NCBI RefSeq assembly: GCF_003477605.1
Contig: NZ_QUDR01000009.1
Span: 46,731 to 110,730, forward strand
DNA length: 64,000 nucleotides
Direction: 5' to 3'
Source: Clostridium sp. AF37-5
GTDB lineage: Bacteria; Bacillota; Clostridia; Lachnospirales; Lachnospiraceae
Shown here one piece after another: positions 39,079-47,167 of this stretch. The position numbers and the translations under genes are program-made. Within the stretch, counting starts at the first letter, position 1. Each line of letters starts with the position of its first letter. Below the pieces are notes generated by a model. That model was not told the origin of the DNA and did no database searches. It saw nothing but the letters and a program-made list of their open reading frames with translations.

Positions 39079-39151
39079 TTTAATCATCAAATAGTAATCA
39101 TACCAAACACGTATGAATAATATGAAAAGAAAGGAAGGAAGGGTAAGAAAG

Positions 39152-40078
39152 ATGGCAATTTATAAGAAAGTAACTGATTTAGTAGGAAATACACCGATTT
39201 TAGAGTTGGGAAATTACGAGGAAAAACACAATTTAGAGGCAAAAATTTTAGCAAAATTAGAGTATTTTAATCCAGCTGGAAGCGTAAAAGACCGTATTGC
39301 ACGTGAAATTATTCTAGATGCATTGGAGACTGGTAAATTGACAAAAGACTCCGTGATTATTGAGCCGACAAGCGGTAATACAGGAATCGGTCTTGCTTCC
39401 GTTGCTGCATCGCTTGGTATTCGTATTATTATTACAATGCCGGAGACGATGAGCGTGGAGCGCCGCAACCTGATGAAAGCGTATGGCGCTGAACTTGTTT
39501 TGACCGATGGCGCAAAAGGAATGAAAGGTGCCATTGCAAAGGCAGATGAACTCGCAAAAGAAATTCCAAACAGCTTTATTCCTGGACAGTTTGTCAATGA
39601 ACTGAATCCACGTGCACATAAGCGTACGACCGGTCCGGAAATTTGGGAGGATACCGAAGGAAAAGTGGATATTTTTGTTGCCGGTGTAGGAACAGGCGGA
39701 ACCGTTTCCGGTGTCGGTGAATATTTGAAATCGAAAAATCCGGATGTGAAAATTGTAGCAGTAGAGCCGGCAACTTCTCCGGTATTGTCAAAAGGTGAGG
39801 CAGGAGCCCATAAGATTCAGGGAATTGGTGCCGGATTTGTACCGGACACATTGAACACGGACATTTATGATGAGATAATCCCGGTTGAAAATGAGGATGC
39901 CTTTGAGTTAGGCCGTGAGATTGCAAGAACAGAGGGAATTTTGGTTGGTATTTCTTCCGGAGCAGCGTTAAAAGCAGCGACAGAACTGGCAAAGAGACCC
40001 GAAAACAAAGGCAAGACAATTGTTGCCCTGTTCCCGGATACCGGTGATCGCTATTTATCCACACCGATGTTTTCTTAA
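39152..40078 (+). CDS. cysK: Cysteine synthase A (O-acetylserine sulfhydrylase)
   Basis: 308 residues from ATG 39152, the start that gives the usual short N-terminus [18 protein letters not shown] enzyme fold type II: the PLP lysine is in [11 protein letters not shown], the substrate loop is [11 protein letters not shown], and the phosphate loop is [14 protein letters not shown]. It makes cysteine from O-acetylserine and sulfide. Alone in its transcription unit, under the palindromic operator next to the Rrf2 gene. The second sulfhydrylase in the window is metY at 62628. Confidence 0.95.
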   Translation: MAIYKKVTDLVGNTPILELGNYEEKHNLEAKILAKLEYFNPAGSVKDRIAREIILDALETGKLTKDSVIIEPTSGNTGIGLASVAASLGIRIIITMPETMSVERRNLMKAYGAELVLTDGAKGMKGAIAKADELAKEIPNSFIPGQFVNELNPRAHKRTTGPEIWEDTEGKVDIFVAGVGTGGTVSGVGEYLKSKNPDVKIVAVEPATSPVLSKGEAGAHKIQGIGAGFVPDTLNTDIYDEIIPVENEDAFELGREIARTEGILVGISSGAALKAATELAKRPENKGKTIVALFPDTGDRYLSTPMFS

Positions 40079-40134
40079 GCGGTTTCAAACTGCTAGGGTG
40101 AAAATTTTATAGGATAATTAAAAAGATAAAGAAG

Positions 40135-40200
40135 AAGCACCTTTTTCTGTGTTGGGATTAAGTTGAAAAACAAAATTCCAAAGAAAGAGGTGCTTTTTTT
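40135..40200 (+). terminator. cysK terminator
   Basis: AAGCACCTTTTTCT (40135-40148) pairs with AGAAAGAGGTGCTT near 40182-40194, ending in a T run. The 30-base loop has a further small pairing (TTGGGA with TTCCAA). Confidence 0.75.
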
Positions 40201-40201
40201 G

Positions 40202-40481
40202 CAAAAGTGGCCCTTCATTTTGCTAAAAATGTCATTTTTATTGAAATGTGTGCATTTATGCGATAAATTAGCAAGGCAAGTGTTTTGCATCAGCCGGAAA
40301 TGTCGGGTAAAATGAAAAAACTTCTTGGTGAAAAATAAATTAAATATTTTGTCAGATTTTCTCCGTTTGGAACGTTATAGTAAGTAGATGCTTCAAACGG
40401 AGATGATTTTGACCGTTTAGGGACGAAAAACGACCATTCGTGCCGGTTTTGTTTTTTACGGATGATTATATGCTATGATAA
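40202..40481. other. AT-rich gap before a broken gene
   Basis: No gene seen. It contains one inverted repeat, CTCCGTTTG (40361-40369) with CAAACGGAG (40394-40402), and a TATGAT near 40474 that might be a remnant -10. Confidence 0.5.
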
Positions 40482-41446
40482 GTGAGTAAGGGAGGTGCAG
40501 TTTTAGATGAAGCCAATAAAACCGCAACCGTGTTAAAGATTAAACCGACAAAAGAAGTGGTAATTCCGAAGATAATTGATGGATATTCCATTGTGCAGAT
40601 TGGAATATGTTGGAATGAATATGATTACTATTTTAATGAGGAAAACGAATATCATTTTACAGATAGTGAGTATGCTGAATTTAAAAATTCTCGACATGTA
40701 TTTTCGACAGATAGTAAGTCAGTAGAAAAGATTACGATTCCGGAGGGAGTAAAAAAATAGGAGAATTTGCTTTTGCGAATACACCGAATTTAAAACAACT
40801 TAATTTGCCAAAAAGCCTAAAGTATATTTATGCTGAGAATTTTTTGGATGCTGCAAAATTAACGAAAATCGTATTCAAAGATTCAATTTGTGTTAGGAAC
40901 GCGTTCGCTAATATTAAAAATGTGGTACTAAATGGCAATTTTGATAGTAATTTTTGGGAAGATTGCGTTACACCATCAAGAGACGGTATGCATGGGAAAA
41001 TAAATCAATTAGAGGTTAAGGGGAAAAGAAATGTAACCATAAGTGTTGGTTCTAAAATTCAAAAAATAATTGTTTCAAAGTCAGTTAAGGATTTATATAT
41101 ATCTGGCAGCAATCTAGTGAAAAAACTGAATGTTAAGAGCAAGAAGACAAAGGTAAGCATTGACCCAAACTTAACATCAATTACTCGTACACAATTTGAC
41201 ATGGGAACCTATGCGAAAAAGAAATCAGGAAATTATACATGGTCCAAACCTTATTTTAAACTTGTGAGTAATGACGATGGTAATTATAAAAAGCAGATTT
41301 CCTACCTTGTCAAATACAAGAAAAATGGTAAATCAAAGACGAAAACAGTGAAAAAGAATAAAATCAAGAAACTTTATTCCAGTTCAAAGATTCATGTATA
41401 TGCAATCGTAAAAGTAAAAAAACAAAGAGTTCCGTATATGCCTTGA
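40482..41446 (+). pseudogene. Broken leucine-rich-repeat (BspA/LRR_5-like) surface protein
   Basis: Two frames join into one product. The first ends ITIPEGVKK followed by TAG at 40758-40760. One extra A in the run of seven at about 40751-40757 would restore the frame into IGEFAFANTPNLKQLNLPKSLKYIYAENF, the typical LRR_5 cadence, and lead into the second frame, which continues to 41446. The start is also degraded: the first frame begins mid-domain (GGAVLDEANKTATVLKI) without signal peptide. The C-terminus is Lys-rich with a possible Ig-like domain (KKQISYLVKYKKNGKSKTK). Either a pseudogene or a homopolymer-switchable gene. Confidence 0.75.
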
Positions 41447-41471
41447 TTTTTCTATGGGATGGTGTTATTCT
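41443..41471 (+). promoter_or_regulatory. Promoter of the flavodiiron protein gene
   Basis: TTGATT (41443-41448), 17 bases, TATTCT (41466-41471), 42 bases before the ATG. It overlaps the stop codon of the broken gene upstream. Confidence 0.6.
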
Positions 41472-41512
41472 TAAGTCGATATTATTGACCTAAGGATAAG
41501 GAGGATTTGTAA

Positions 41513-42676
41513 ATGAGTAATGTGACGATTTCAGATGCCATTCGTTATATTGGAGTGGACGATAAAGATATTGATTTGTTTGAGAGCCAGTACATTGTGC
41601 CAAATGGCGTATCGTATAATTCTTACGTGATTTTGGATGAAAAAATTGTCGTAATGGATACGGTGGATGCCAGAAAAACTGATGAATGGCTGGAAAAATT
41701 AGAGAGAGAACTTGATGGAAAAACACCGGATTATCTTGTGATTTCTCATTTGGAGCCAGACCACAGCGGAAGCATTCAGGCAATTGCTGAAAAATATCCG
41801 CAGATGCAGTTTGTCAGCAATGCGAAGGTATTTGCGATGCTGCCACAGTTCTTTGAGATGGATGTAACAGACAAAAAGGTGGTTGTTGCTGAGGGAGATA
41901 CCTTGTCTCTTGGTGCACACACACTTACGTTTGTGATGGCACCGATGGTTCACTGGCCGGAGGTTATGGTTTCTTATGAATCCACGGAAAAAGTTTTGTT
42001 CTCTGCCGATGCTTTTGGTAAGTTTGGTGCGCTGGATGCCGATGAAGACTGGGCTTGTGAAGCAAGAAGATATTACTTTAATATTGTAGGTAAATATGGT
42101 GCGCAGGCAGCCGCTTTGTTGAAAAAGGCAGCCGGCTTGGATATTCAGAAGATTTGTCCTCTTCATGGACCAATTCTTCAGGAAAACCTTGCCTATTATA
42201 TTGGTAAATATCAGGTTTGGAGTAGCTACGAAGCAGAAGATGACGGTGTATTTGTTGCCTATGCATCCATTCATGGAAATACGGCAAAAGCAGCGAAAAA
42301 ACTTGGTGAAGTGTTAGAAGCCAAAGGTGCAAAAAAAGTCGTTGTCAGTGATTTGTCGAGAGAAGATATGGCAGAGGCAATTGAGGATGCGTTCCGCTAT
42401 GATAAAATTGTAGTTGCCTGTGCAACATATGATGGCGGTTTGTTCCCGGTTATGCAGGATTTCCTGTACCACTTAGGTCACAAAAACTTCCAGAACAAGA
42501 AAGTTGCCTTTGTGCAAAATGGAAGCTGGGCACCGGTGGCAAACAGAAAAATGCGCGAAGCATTTGAGAAGATGAAAAATATGACACTCTGTGACAACAT
42601 GGTTACAATCAAGTCGACGATGAAAGAGGCAGATGTCGCTCAGATGGAAGCGTTAGCAGATGAATTGTTGGCATAA
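41513..42676 (+). CDS. Flavodiiron protein (FprA-type A flavoprotein)
   Basis: 387 residues, AAGGAGG upstream. N-terminal metallo-beta-lactamase-like diiron domain (about 1-240) with the ligand motif HLEPDHSG and CPLHGPI, then a flavodoxin domain (about 245-387) with the FMN loop YASIHGNTAKAA. These enzymes reduce O2 to water, or NO to N2O, and protect anaerobes from oxygen. No rubredoxin domain or gene is attached, so the electron donor is elsewhere. Confidence 0.94.
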   Translation: MSNVTISDAIRYIGVDDKDIDLFESQYIVPNGVSYNSYVILDEKIVVMDTVDARKTDEWLEKLERELDGKTPDYLVISHLEPDHSGSIQAIAEKYPQMQFVSNAKVFAMLPQFFEMDVTDKKVVVAEGDTLSLGAHTLTFVMAPMVHWPEVMVSYESTEKVLFSADAFGKFGALDADEDWACEARRYYFNIVGKYGAQAAALLKKAAGLDIQKICPLHGPILQENLAYYIGKYQVWSSYEAEDDGVFVAYASIHGNTAKAAKKLGEVLEAKGAKKVVVSDLSREDMAEAIEDAFRYDKIVVACATYDGGLFPVMQDFLYHLGHKNFQNKKVAFVQNGSWAPVANRKMREAFEKMKNMTLCDNMVTIKSTMKEADVAQMEALADELLA

Positions 42677-42702
42677 TTTGTAATTCAATATAATTGAAGT
42701 AA

Positions 42703-42746
42703 AAAGGCAGTTTCAGGAAGGAAAATCCTTTCGTGAAACTGCCTTT
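42703..42746. terminator. Bidirectional terminator between fprA-type and DUF4317 genes
   Basis: AAAGGCAGTTTCA (42703-42715) and TGAAACTGCCTTT (42734-42746) pair perfectly, with AAGGA/TCCTT extending the loop side. It serves both convergent genes. Confidence 0.82.
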
Positions 42747-42752
42747 ATCATA

Positions 42753-43913
42753 TTATTCTTTTTCGGTTTCTTTGTCCTTATGAGCAAGCTCAGATACAAT
42801 CTGAATTCCATTTACCTCTACTAAATCATTAATTTCAATGACTAAGCACGGAACGCCGTCGATTACTTTTGTTTCTACTAAGTCGGTTCTCTCCGGATTA
42901 ACGGAAACTTTAACATCCGGGGTGCGCACCTCAAAATTCCTTGTATTGGATAAGTTGGTGGCAACCAGTGTTTCATTTTCTCCGACGGATTCGTCATAAT
43001 GTGCCTCAAAAGCCTCAATTTGTTCTTCCTCAACACCGCATTTTTCCAGAAGATGCGTCATGTCGGATTTATCTAATGTGAGAGGCTCCGGATTTTCTTT
43101 GTTTTCTTCTACCATCTGATTCAGATTTTCATGAATGGATTTAACCACCTCATAATCACATTCTAAGCCAAGCGATTCCTCTACAATTGCGTTGAATGTT
43201 TCTTTCTGGCTTTTTGCCGGGAGCGGCATACGACAGCCGAGGAGCTTGTCGGTAATCACCTCATCCACCTCATCCGCATTTTTGGAATAATACAAAAGGC
43301 TGTGAATATCCATGTTGCGGTCATTAAATGCCGGGAACAAAAAGCCAAGTTCCGGCGGCTGTACGAGCCAGTCACGAATCCGGTCTTGGATGTGGTTGGT
43401 CTCTGCATTGTAGCAAAGTCCCGGTTTTGTCAGCTTAACCGGACAGATGCTGCAAAGAATGTAGTCATACACATATTCCGATGCATCAAAATTTTCAATG
43501 CCGTCTGTTGTGATTTTCGGAATATCATAAGCGTCATGAACCAAAATAATAAAATAATTTTCCGGATAGCCGTAATTTTCAATTACTTTGTCATAAAAGG
43601 CATCTAGCAATTCATCATCGGTCAGTTTGCTTTCTAACAGTTTCATTAAAAATACCTGCGTGCCGTCTTCCTTTGTTTCCTGTTCGGTTGGAAACTCCAT
43701 ATTCAGAAGTGTTTTTCCGATGGAGCCGGAAAGTGTTTTGCGGAAAATGTCAATGTATTTAAACATTTCTTCTTCCGGAAGGCCTAAAAACGCTTCCTTT
43801 AAAGTCATGCGTTTTTGCTTGTCGGCATCCACGTAACATCCGCAGAGTCTTGTAAAGCTGCATTTTGTTTTTGTAAATCGTTTTTTGATTTCTGCGATTT
43901 CTTTTTTGTTCAT
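42753..43913 (-). CDS. DUF4317 domain protein
   Basis: 386 residues from the ATG at 43913, which has GGGAGGT upstream and the family-like start MNKKEIAEIKKRFTKTKCSF. Soluble, acidic, with conserved GCYVDADKQK, FIILVHDAYDIPK and LGCRMPLPAKSQKETFNA. This family is widespread in Lachnospiraceae and has no known function. The C-terminal 70 residues (VKVSVNPERTDLVETKVIDG) look like a separate small domain. No operon partners. Confidence 0.85.
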   Translation of the reverse strand: MNKKEIAEIKKRFTKTKCSFTRLCGCYVDADKQKRMTLKEAFLGLPEEEMFKYIDIFRKTLSGSIGKTLLNMEFPTEQETKEDGTQVFLMKLLESKLTDDELLDAFYDKVIENYGYPENYFIILVHDAYDIPKITTDGIENFDASEYVYDYILCSICPVKLTKPGLCYNAETNHIQDRIRDWLVQPPELGFLFPAFNDRNMDIHSLLYYSKNADEVDEVITDKLLGCRMPLPAKSQKETFNAIVEESLGLECDYEVVKSIHENLNQMVEENKENPEPLTLDKSDMTHLLEKCGVEEEQIEAFEAHYDESVGENETLVATNLSNTRNFEVRTPDVKVSVNPERTDLVETKVIDGVPCLVIEINDLVEVNGIQIVSELAHKDKETEKE

Positions 43914-43968
43914 ATGTACCTCCCTTAACCGGCAGACGCCGGAAATTGTCTTTTTCCATTGTACCACA

Positions 43969-44235
43969 TCAGGGAGAAAAAAAGGAAATATTATTTTGTA
44001 CTCTTTTTTGCTTTTTTATCAATATATCTTCAAAAGCACCATCGCAGTTGTGTGCTTCTTCTACATATATGCCAAAAACTGTCTGGCCGAATTCATCAAA
44101 GTCATCTCCAGAATTGGCATCTCTTGTGATGTAATCATAACCTATTTGTGTTACCGGTGCATCGCCAAGTGTAGCTGGAATGTCAAGATTTTTTACTTTC
44201 CCTTTATTGCTTGTTACATCAATTTTTTTCTTCAT
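43969..44235 (-). CDS. Small LRR_5-like remnant protein
   Basis: 88 residues with GGGAG 8 bases before ATG. The sequence NLDIPATLGDAPVTQIGYDYI matches one cadence of LRR_5/BspA repeats (IPxxxxxxPVTxIG) and then runs into a polar tail. It resembles the start of the broken gene at 40482 (VVIPKIIDGYSIVQIG). It lacks a signal peptide, so it is probably a decayed fragment, although the ribosome site is still good. Confidence 0.5.
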   Translation of the reverse strand: MKKKIDVTSNKGKVKNLDIPATLGDAPVTQIGYDYITRDANSGDDFDEFGQTVFGIYVEEAHNCDGAFEDILIKKQKRVQNNISFFSP

Positions 44236-44276
44236 AGTTAAATTCTCCCTTCGATAATTATTTGCTTTTTTGTGGG

Positions 44277-44383
44277 TGTCTATTTACAATACGAATGAAA
44301 AATGGAAAATGTTATAAAAAAAGTAAAAATAGATTAAAAAAACTGCAACATTTTACCATTTTCAATCGTATTGTTTATAGAAA
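44277..44383. repeat. Long imperfect inverted repeat before the secreted protein gene
   Basis: About 38 bases at 44277-44314 pair with 44344-44383 at roughly 85 percent (for example ACAATACGA with TCGTATTGT, and AAAATGTT with AACATTTT). The loop is about 30 A-rich bases. It lies between divergent genes and could be a MITE-like remnant or a leader hairpin. It shares no conserved strand with elements A and B. Confidence 0.6.
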
Positions 44384-44408
44384 CAACCCGAGAAGGAGGA
44401 TGATGTAT

Positions 44409-45677
44409 ATGGTAAAAAAATTCAGCAAAATAGGGGTTTGCATGGTTTTTGTACTTTCTATGATTTTACCGCAGGCGGCGGTTTCAAAAGCAAAGACAGC
44501 GAATCCGTACACTGGCAAAAAGTATGTTTACTGCAGTAATTACAAAGACGGAATTGAACTCTATGGAAAGGATGGCAGTAAAAAGAAAAAGTACACATTG
44601 ATTAAAAAAGAGTATTCAATGAGGGAAATTTACAAGACGAAAAGCTATATTTATTATTACAAAGTAAATCGGAAGGATTCGTCGACCGGTTATGTATGGC
44701 AGGTTCCGTTGAACCAAAAGAGCGGAAAGTTAAAAGTAAAAAAGAAAAAGAAGTTGTTTTATGTCAACGAATGGCAGGAGTTCCTTTATGCGACGGATAA
44801 AAAAATTGTCTATCGCATAAACAATTCGATTGTATCTTATAACAAGAAAACGAAACAGAAAACGTCACTTACCGGAAAGCCTGTCTATTACAGCAGTATT
44901 AATGTTGCAAAGGATGCATCGGGGCTTACTGCAAAGATTGGAAACTGCATTTATTACTCGCGGTTTAAGAGTTATTATAAAAAAATTGATGAAGCCTTTT
45001 ACCAGTTAAATCTGTCTACCGGAAAACGTAAAAAAATAGTAAATAAGGCTTCGCAGTATGAGTCAAAACGCTACCGTTATGATGAACATGAAAAGTTAGA
45101 TACGCAGGTTGGCATTTCTGGTAAAAAACTGTATGTTCCAACAGAAAAGTGGATTGTTTGTTATGATATGGCAAAGAAGAAAACAAACCTGATTTCAATG
45201 GATGTATTAATGCAGTGTGTAAAAGAGAAGTTTTCCACAGATGCATTCCATTCGATGCATATTGATAAGTTCTATTTTATCGGCAATACAATGTATTTGC
45301 AATTAGCAGTAGATTATCAGTATAAAATTGGAGCATATCAGGAAATTTCATACGACAGAAATTATGTTGTTGTAAGTTTAAATAAAAAGACCGGGAAGTC
45401 GATTACCTATGAGGAAGAACTAAGTTCTTTTTTGAAGAATTATGGAAATGGATATAATGACGGCAATCAGTGTGGCATGCACAATTGGACCGTGCGTACA
45501 GGAATGATACTGGATGTAACGAAAAACGGTACCTGGATTGGTGAATTTGTAAATGAGAAAGGTAAACTTTTTTATTATTCCTACAACAAAAATACGAAAG
45601 TGACAAAACTCTACAGCAGTAAAAAGGCGAAAGTTCGTCTTATGCAGCAGGGGCTTAATGATGAAGCGTATGTGTGA
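44409..45677 (+). CDS. Secreted Lys/Tyr-rich protein of unknown function
   Basis: 422 residues taking ATG 44409, 9 bases from GGAGG; ATGs at 44400 and 44403 are closer. A signal peptide is clear: MVKKFSKIGVCMVFVLSM, then cleavage near AVSKAKTA. The mature part has repeated short strands with Tyr and Lys (KKKLFYVNEWQEFLYATDKK, GNCIYYSRFKSYYKK), like the blades of a DUF5050-type beta-propeller. Such proteins are common at the surface of Lachnospiraceae. No cell-wall anchor is visible. Function unknown. Confidence 0.78.
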   Translation: MVKKFSKIGVCMVFVLSMILPQAAVSKAKTANPYTGKKYVYCSNYKDGIELYGKDGSKKKKYTLIKKEYSMREIYKTKSYIYYYKVNRKDSSTGYVWQVPLNQKSGKLKVKKKKKLFYVNEWQEFLYATDKKIVYRINNSIVSYNKKTKQKTSLTGKPVYYSSINVAKDASGLTAKIGNCIYYSRFKSYYKKIDEAFYQLNLSTGKRKKIVNKASQYESKRYRYDEHEKLDTQVGISGKKLYVPTEKWIVCYDMAKKKTNLISMDVLMQCVKEKFSTDAFHSMHIDKFYFIGNTMYLQLAVDYQYKIGAYQEISYDRNYVVVSLNKKTGKSITYEEELSSFLKNYGNGYNDGNQCGMHNWTVRTGMILDVTKNGTWIGEFVNEKGKLFYYSYNKNTKVTKLYSSKKAKVRLMQQGLNDEAYV

Positions 45678-45733
45678 TTTATACGCTGATGGTAATTTAA
45701 GATTTATTGTCACAAACAGCACAACATCCGATA

Positions 45734-45762
45734 TTGAATATATACACAAAAGATGATATAAT
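45734..45762 (+). promoter_or_regulatory. Promoter of the second toxin-antitoxin operon
   Basis: TTGAAT (45734-45739), 17 bases, TATAAT (45757-45762). AT-rich dyad sequence around it (ATATAAT-N6-ATATTAT) is a plausible autoregulatory operator for the antitoxin. Confidence 0.68.
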
Positions 45763-45792
45763 TTGCATATATTATACACGGAGGTGACTAAT

Positions 45793-46071
45793 ATGTTGAC
45801 ATTGCAAGAAACAATAAGACCATCTGCTGATTTGCGAAATCATTATTCTGAAATATCAAAACTGTGTAAGGAAAACAAAGAAGCAGTGATTATTACAGTA
45901 AATGGCAGAGGCGATACGGTTGCACTTTCCTATGAAGAATATAAAAATATGAAAGCAAGAATAGAATTATTAGAAGTATTAGCCGAAGCGGAAGATGATG
46001 TTAAAAATGGCAGAGTTGCTCCGATAACGGAAACATTTGATGATTTGAGAAAAATGCTTCAGGAGGAGTGA
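45793..46071 (+). CDS. Phd/YefM-family antitoxin
   Basis: 92 residues from ATG 45793 with GGAGGTGAC. The N-terminal DNA-binding fold has the family patterns PSADLRNHYSEISKLCKENK and VIITVNGRGDTVALSYEEYKNM. The C-terminal tail (ITETFDDLRKMLQEE) should bind the toxin. It probably represses its own promoter. The toxin gene follows 2 bases after the stop. Confidence 0.9.
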   Translation: MLTLQETIRPSADLRNHYSEISKLCKENKEAVIITVNGRGDTVALSYEEYKNMKARIELLEVLAEAEDDVKNGRVAPITETFDDLRKMLQEE

Positions 46072-46073
46072 TT

Positions 46074-46391
46074 ATGAAGTATGCGGTAATAAGGACTGAT
46101 ACAGCCGATGCAGGTATCAGAAAAATAATTTTGTATATTGCTCAAAATTTTGGAAATACAGCAGCACTTGAGAAACTTGACGAGATTGAAAAACGAATTC
46201 TTGAATTAGGAGATGATCCATATATTGGAACCGAGCCAAGATATCTTATTCTTAAGAGACAAGGGTATAAAGTGCTTATTTTAGAAAAAGACTTAGTATT
46301 TTATAAAATTCATGAGGAAAATAAGCAAGTGATTGTATATGCAGTCGTAGATCAACGCCAAGATTATTTGAATATTATTCGTGGTTTGTAG
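46074..46391 (+). CDS. RelE/ParE-family toxin
   Basis: 105 residues; ATG 46074 is 7 bases from AGGAGG, so the GTG at 46068 is less likely. Family features: AGIRKIILYIAQNFGNTAALEKL, then YLILKRQGYKVLILEKDLVFYKI and VVDQRQDYLNII. Pairing with a Phd/YefM antitoxin suggests a ribosome-dependent mRNase or ParE-type gyrase inhibitor; undecided. A terminator follows. Confidence 0.88.
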   Translation: MKYAVIRTDTADAGIRKIILYIAQNFGNTAALEKLDEIEKRILELGDDPYIGTEPRYLILKRQGYKVLILEKDLVFYKIHEENKQVIVYAVVDQRQDYLNIIRGL

Positions 46392-46404
46392 AGAAGTTTA
46401 TCCT

Positions 46405-46440
46405 AAAAAAAGAGATGCCCCGAGGACATCTCTTTTTTTT
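46405..46440 (+). terminator. Terminator of the second toxin-antitoxin operon
   Basis: AAAAAAGAGATG and CATCTCTTTTTT pair around a GC-rich loop (CCCCGAGGA), ending with eight T. Confidence 0.88.
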
Positions 46441-46506
46441 ACGTCCAGGCACTTATGGACAAAAAATTACATAGGATGAAAGTAACGACAATCTCTGAGG
46501 TGTATC

Positions 46507-47166
46507 ATGCAGTCATTTCCACAGCCTTTAAGTGTAGAGGAAGAAAATGAAGCAATTGAGAGATGGGAACAGGGTGACAGAGAGGCAAGAAATATTCTGA
46601 TTGAACGAAATCTTCGGCTGGTTGCCTATCTGGTGAAGAAATACAGCAATTCCGACCATAGTGTCGATGATTTGATTTCCATAGGGACAATTGGACTGAT
46701 TAAAGCGGTCGACACATATCGAATAGGGAAGGGCGTTCGGTTAGCGACGTATGCCTCCCGCTGTATCGACAATGAATTGTTGATGACATTTCGGAGTGAT
46801 AAGAAGCGGGCGCGGGAAATTTTTTTGTATGAGCCGATTAGCGGGGATGATGGTGAGGGAAATGCGCTTCGATTTTTGGATGTATTGGAGAGTGTCGACG
46901 AGGATATTCCGGAGCGGATGGAAAAGGAAGAAAATATTGAAAAGTTATACGGTTATATTGAGAAAAATCTGACGGAACGAGAAAAGTTAATTATCCGCCT
47001 CCGCTATGGTGTGTCCGAGGGAAAGGGAACACCGGAACATCCGGAAATTACACAGCGTGAAATTGCCAAACAGCTTGGTATTTCGCGCAGCTATGTGAGC
47101 CGGATTGAAAAAAAAGCACTACAAAAGCTTCGGCGTGCATATGATTATGGAAGGAGAAAAAACTGA
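46507..47166 (+). CDS. sigK: Sporulation sigma factor, SigK-like
   Basis: 219 residues, GAGG 6 bases before ATG. Sigma-70 regions 2 to 4: RNLRLVAYLVKKY and DDLISIGTIGLIKAVDTY (region 2), ATYASRCIDNELLM, then EREKLIIRLRYG and REIAKQLGISRSYVSRIEKKAL (region 4). The start PLSVEEENEAIERWEQGD fits SigK, without the long pro-peptide. SigE is the main alternative. A possible SigE/K-type promoter element CATAGGAT lies at 46470-46477. The next gene, a Csp-like protease, follows after one base. Confidence 0.8.
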   Translation: MQSFPQPLSVEEENEAIERWEQGDREARNILIERNLRLVAYLVKKYSNSDHSVDDLISIGTIGLIKAVDTYRIGKGVRLATYASRCIDNELLMTFRSDKKRAREIFLYEPISGDDGEGNALRFLDVLESVDEDIPERMEKEENIEKLYGYIEKNLTEREKLIIRLRYGVSEGKGTPEHPEITQREIAKQLGISRSYVSRIEKKALQKLRRAYDYGRRKN

Positions 47167-47167
47167 G

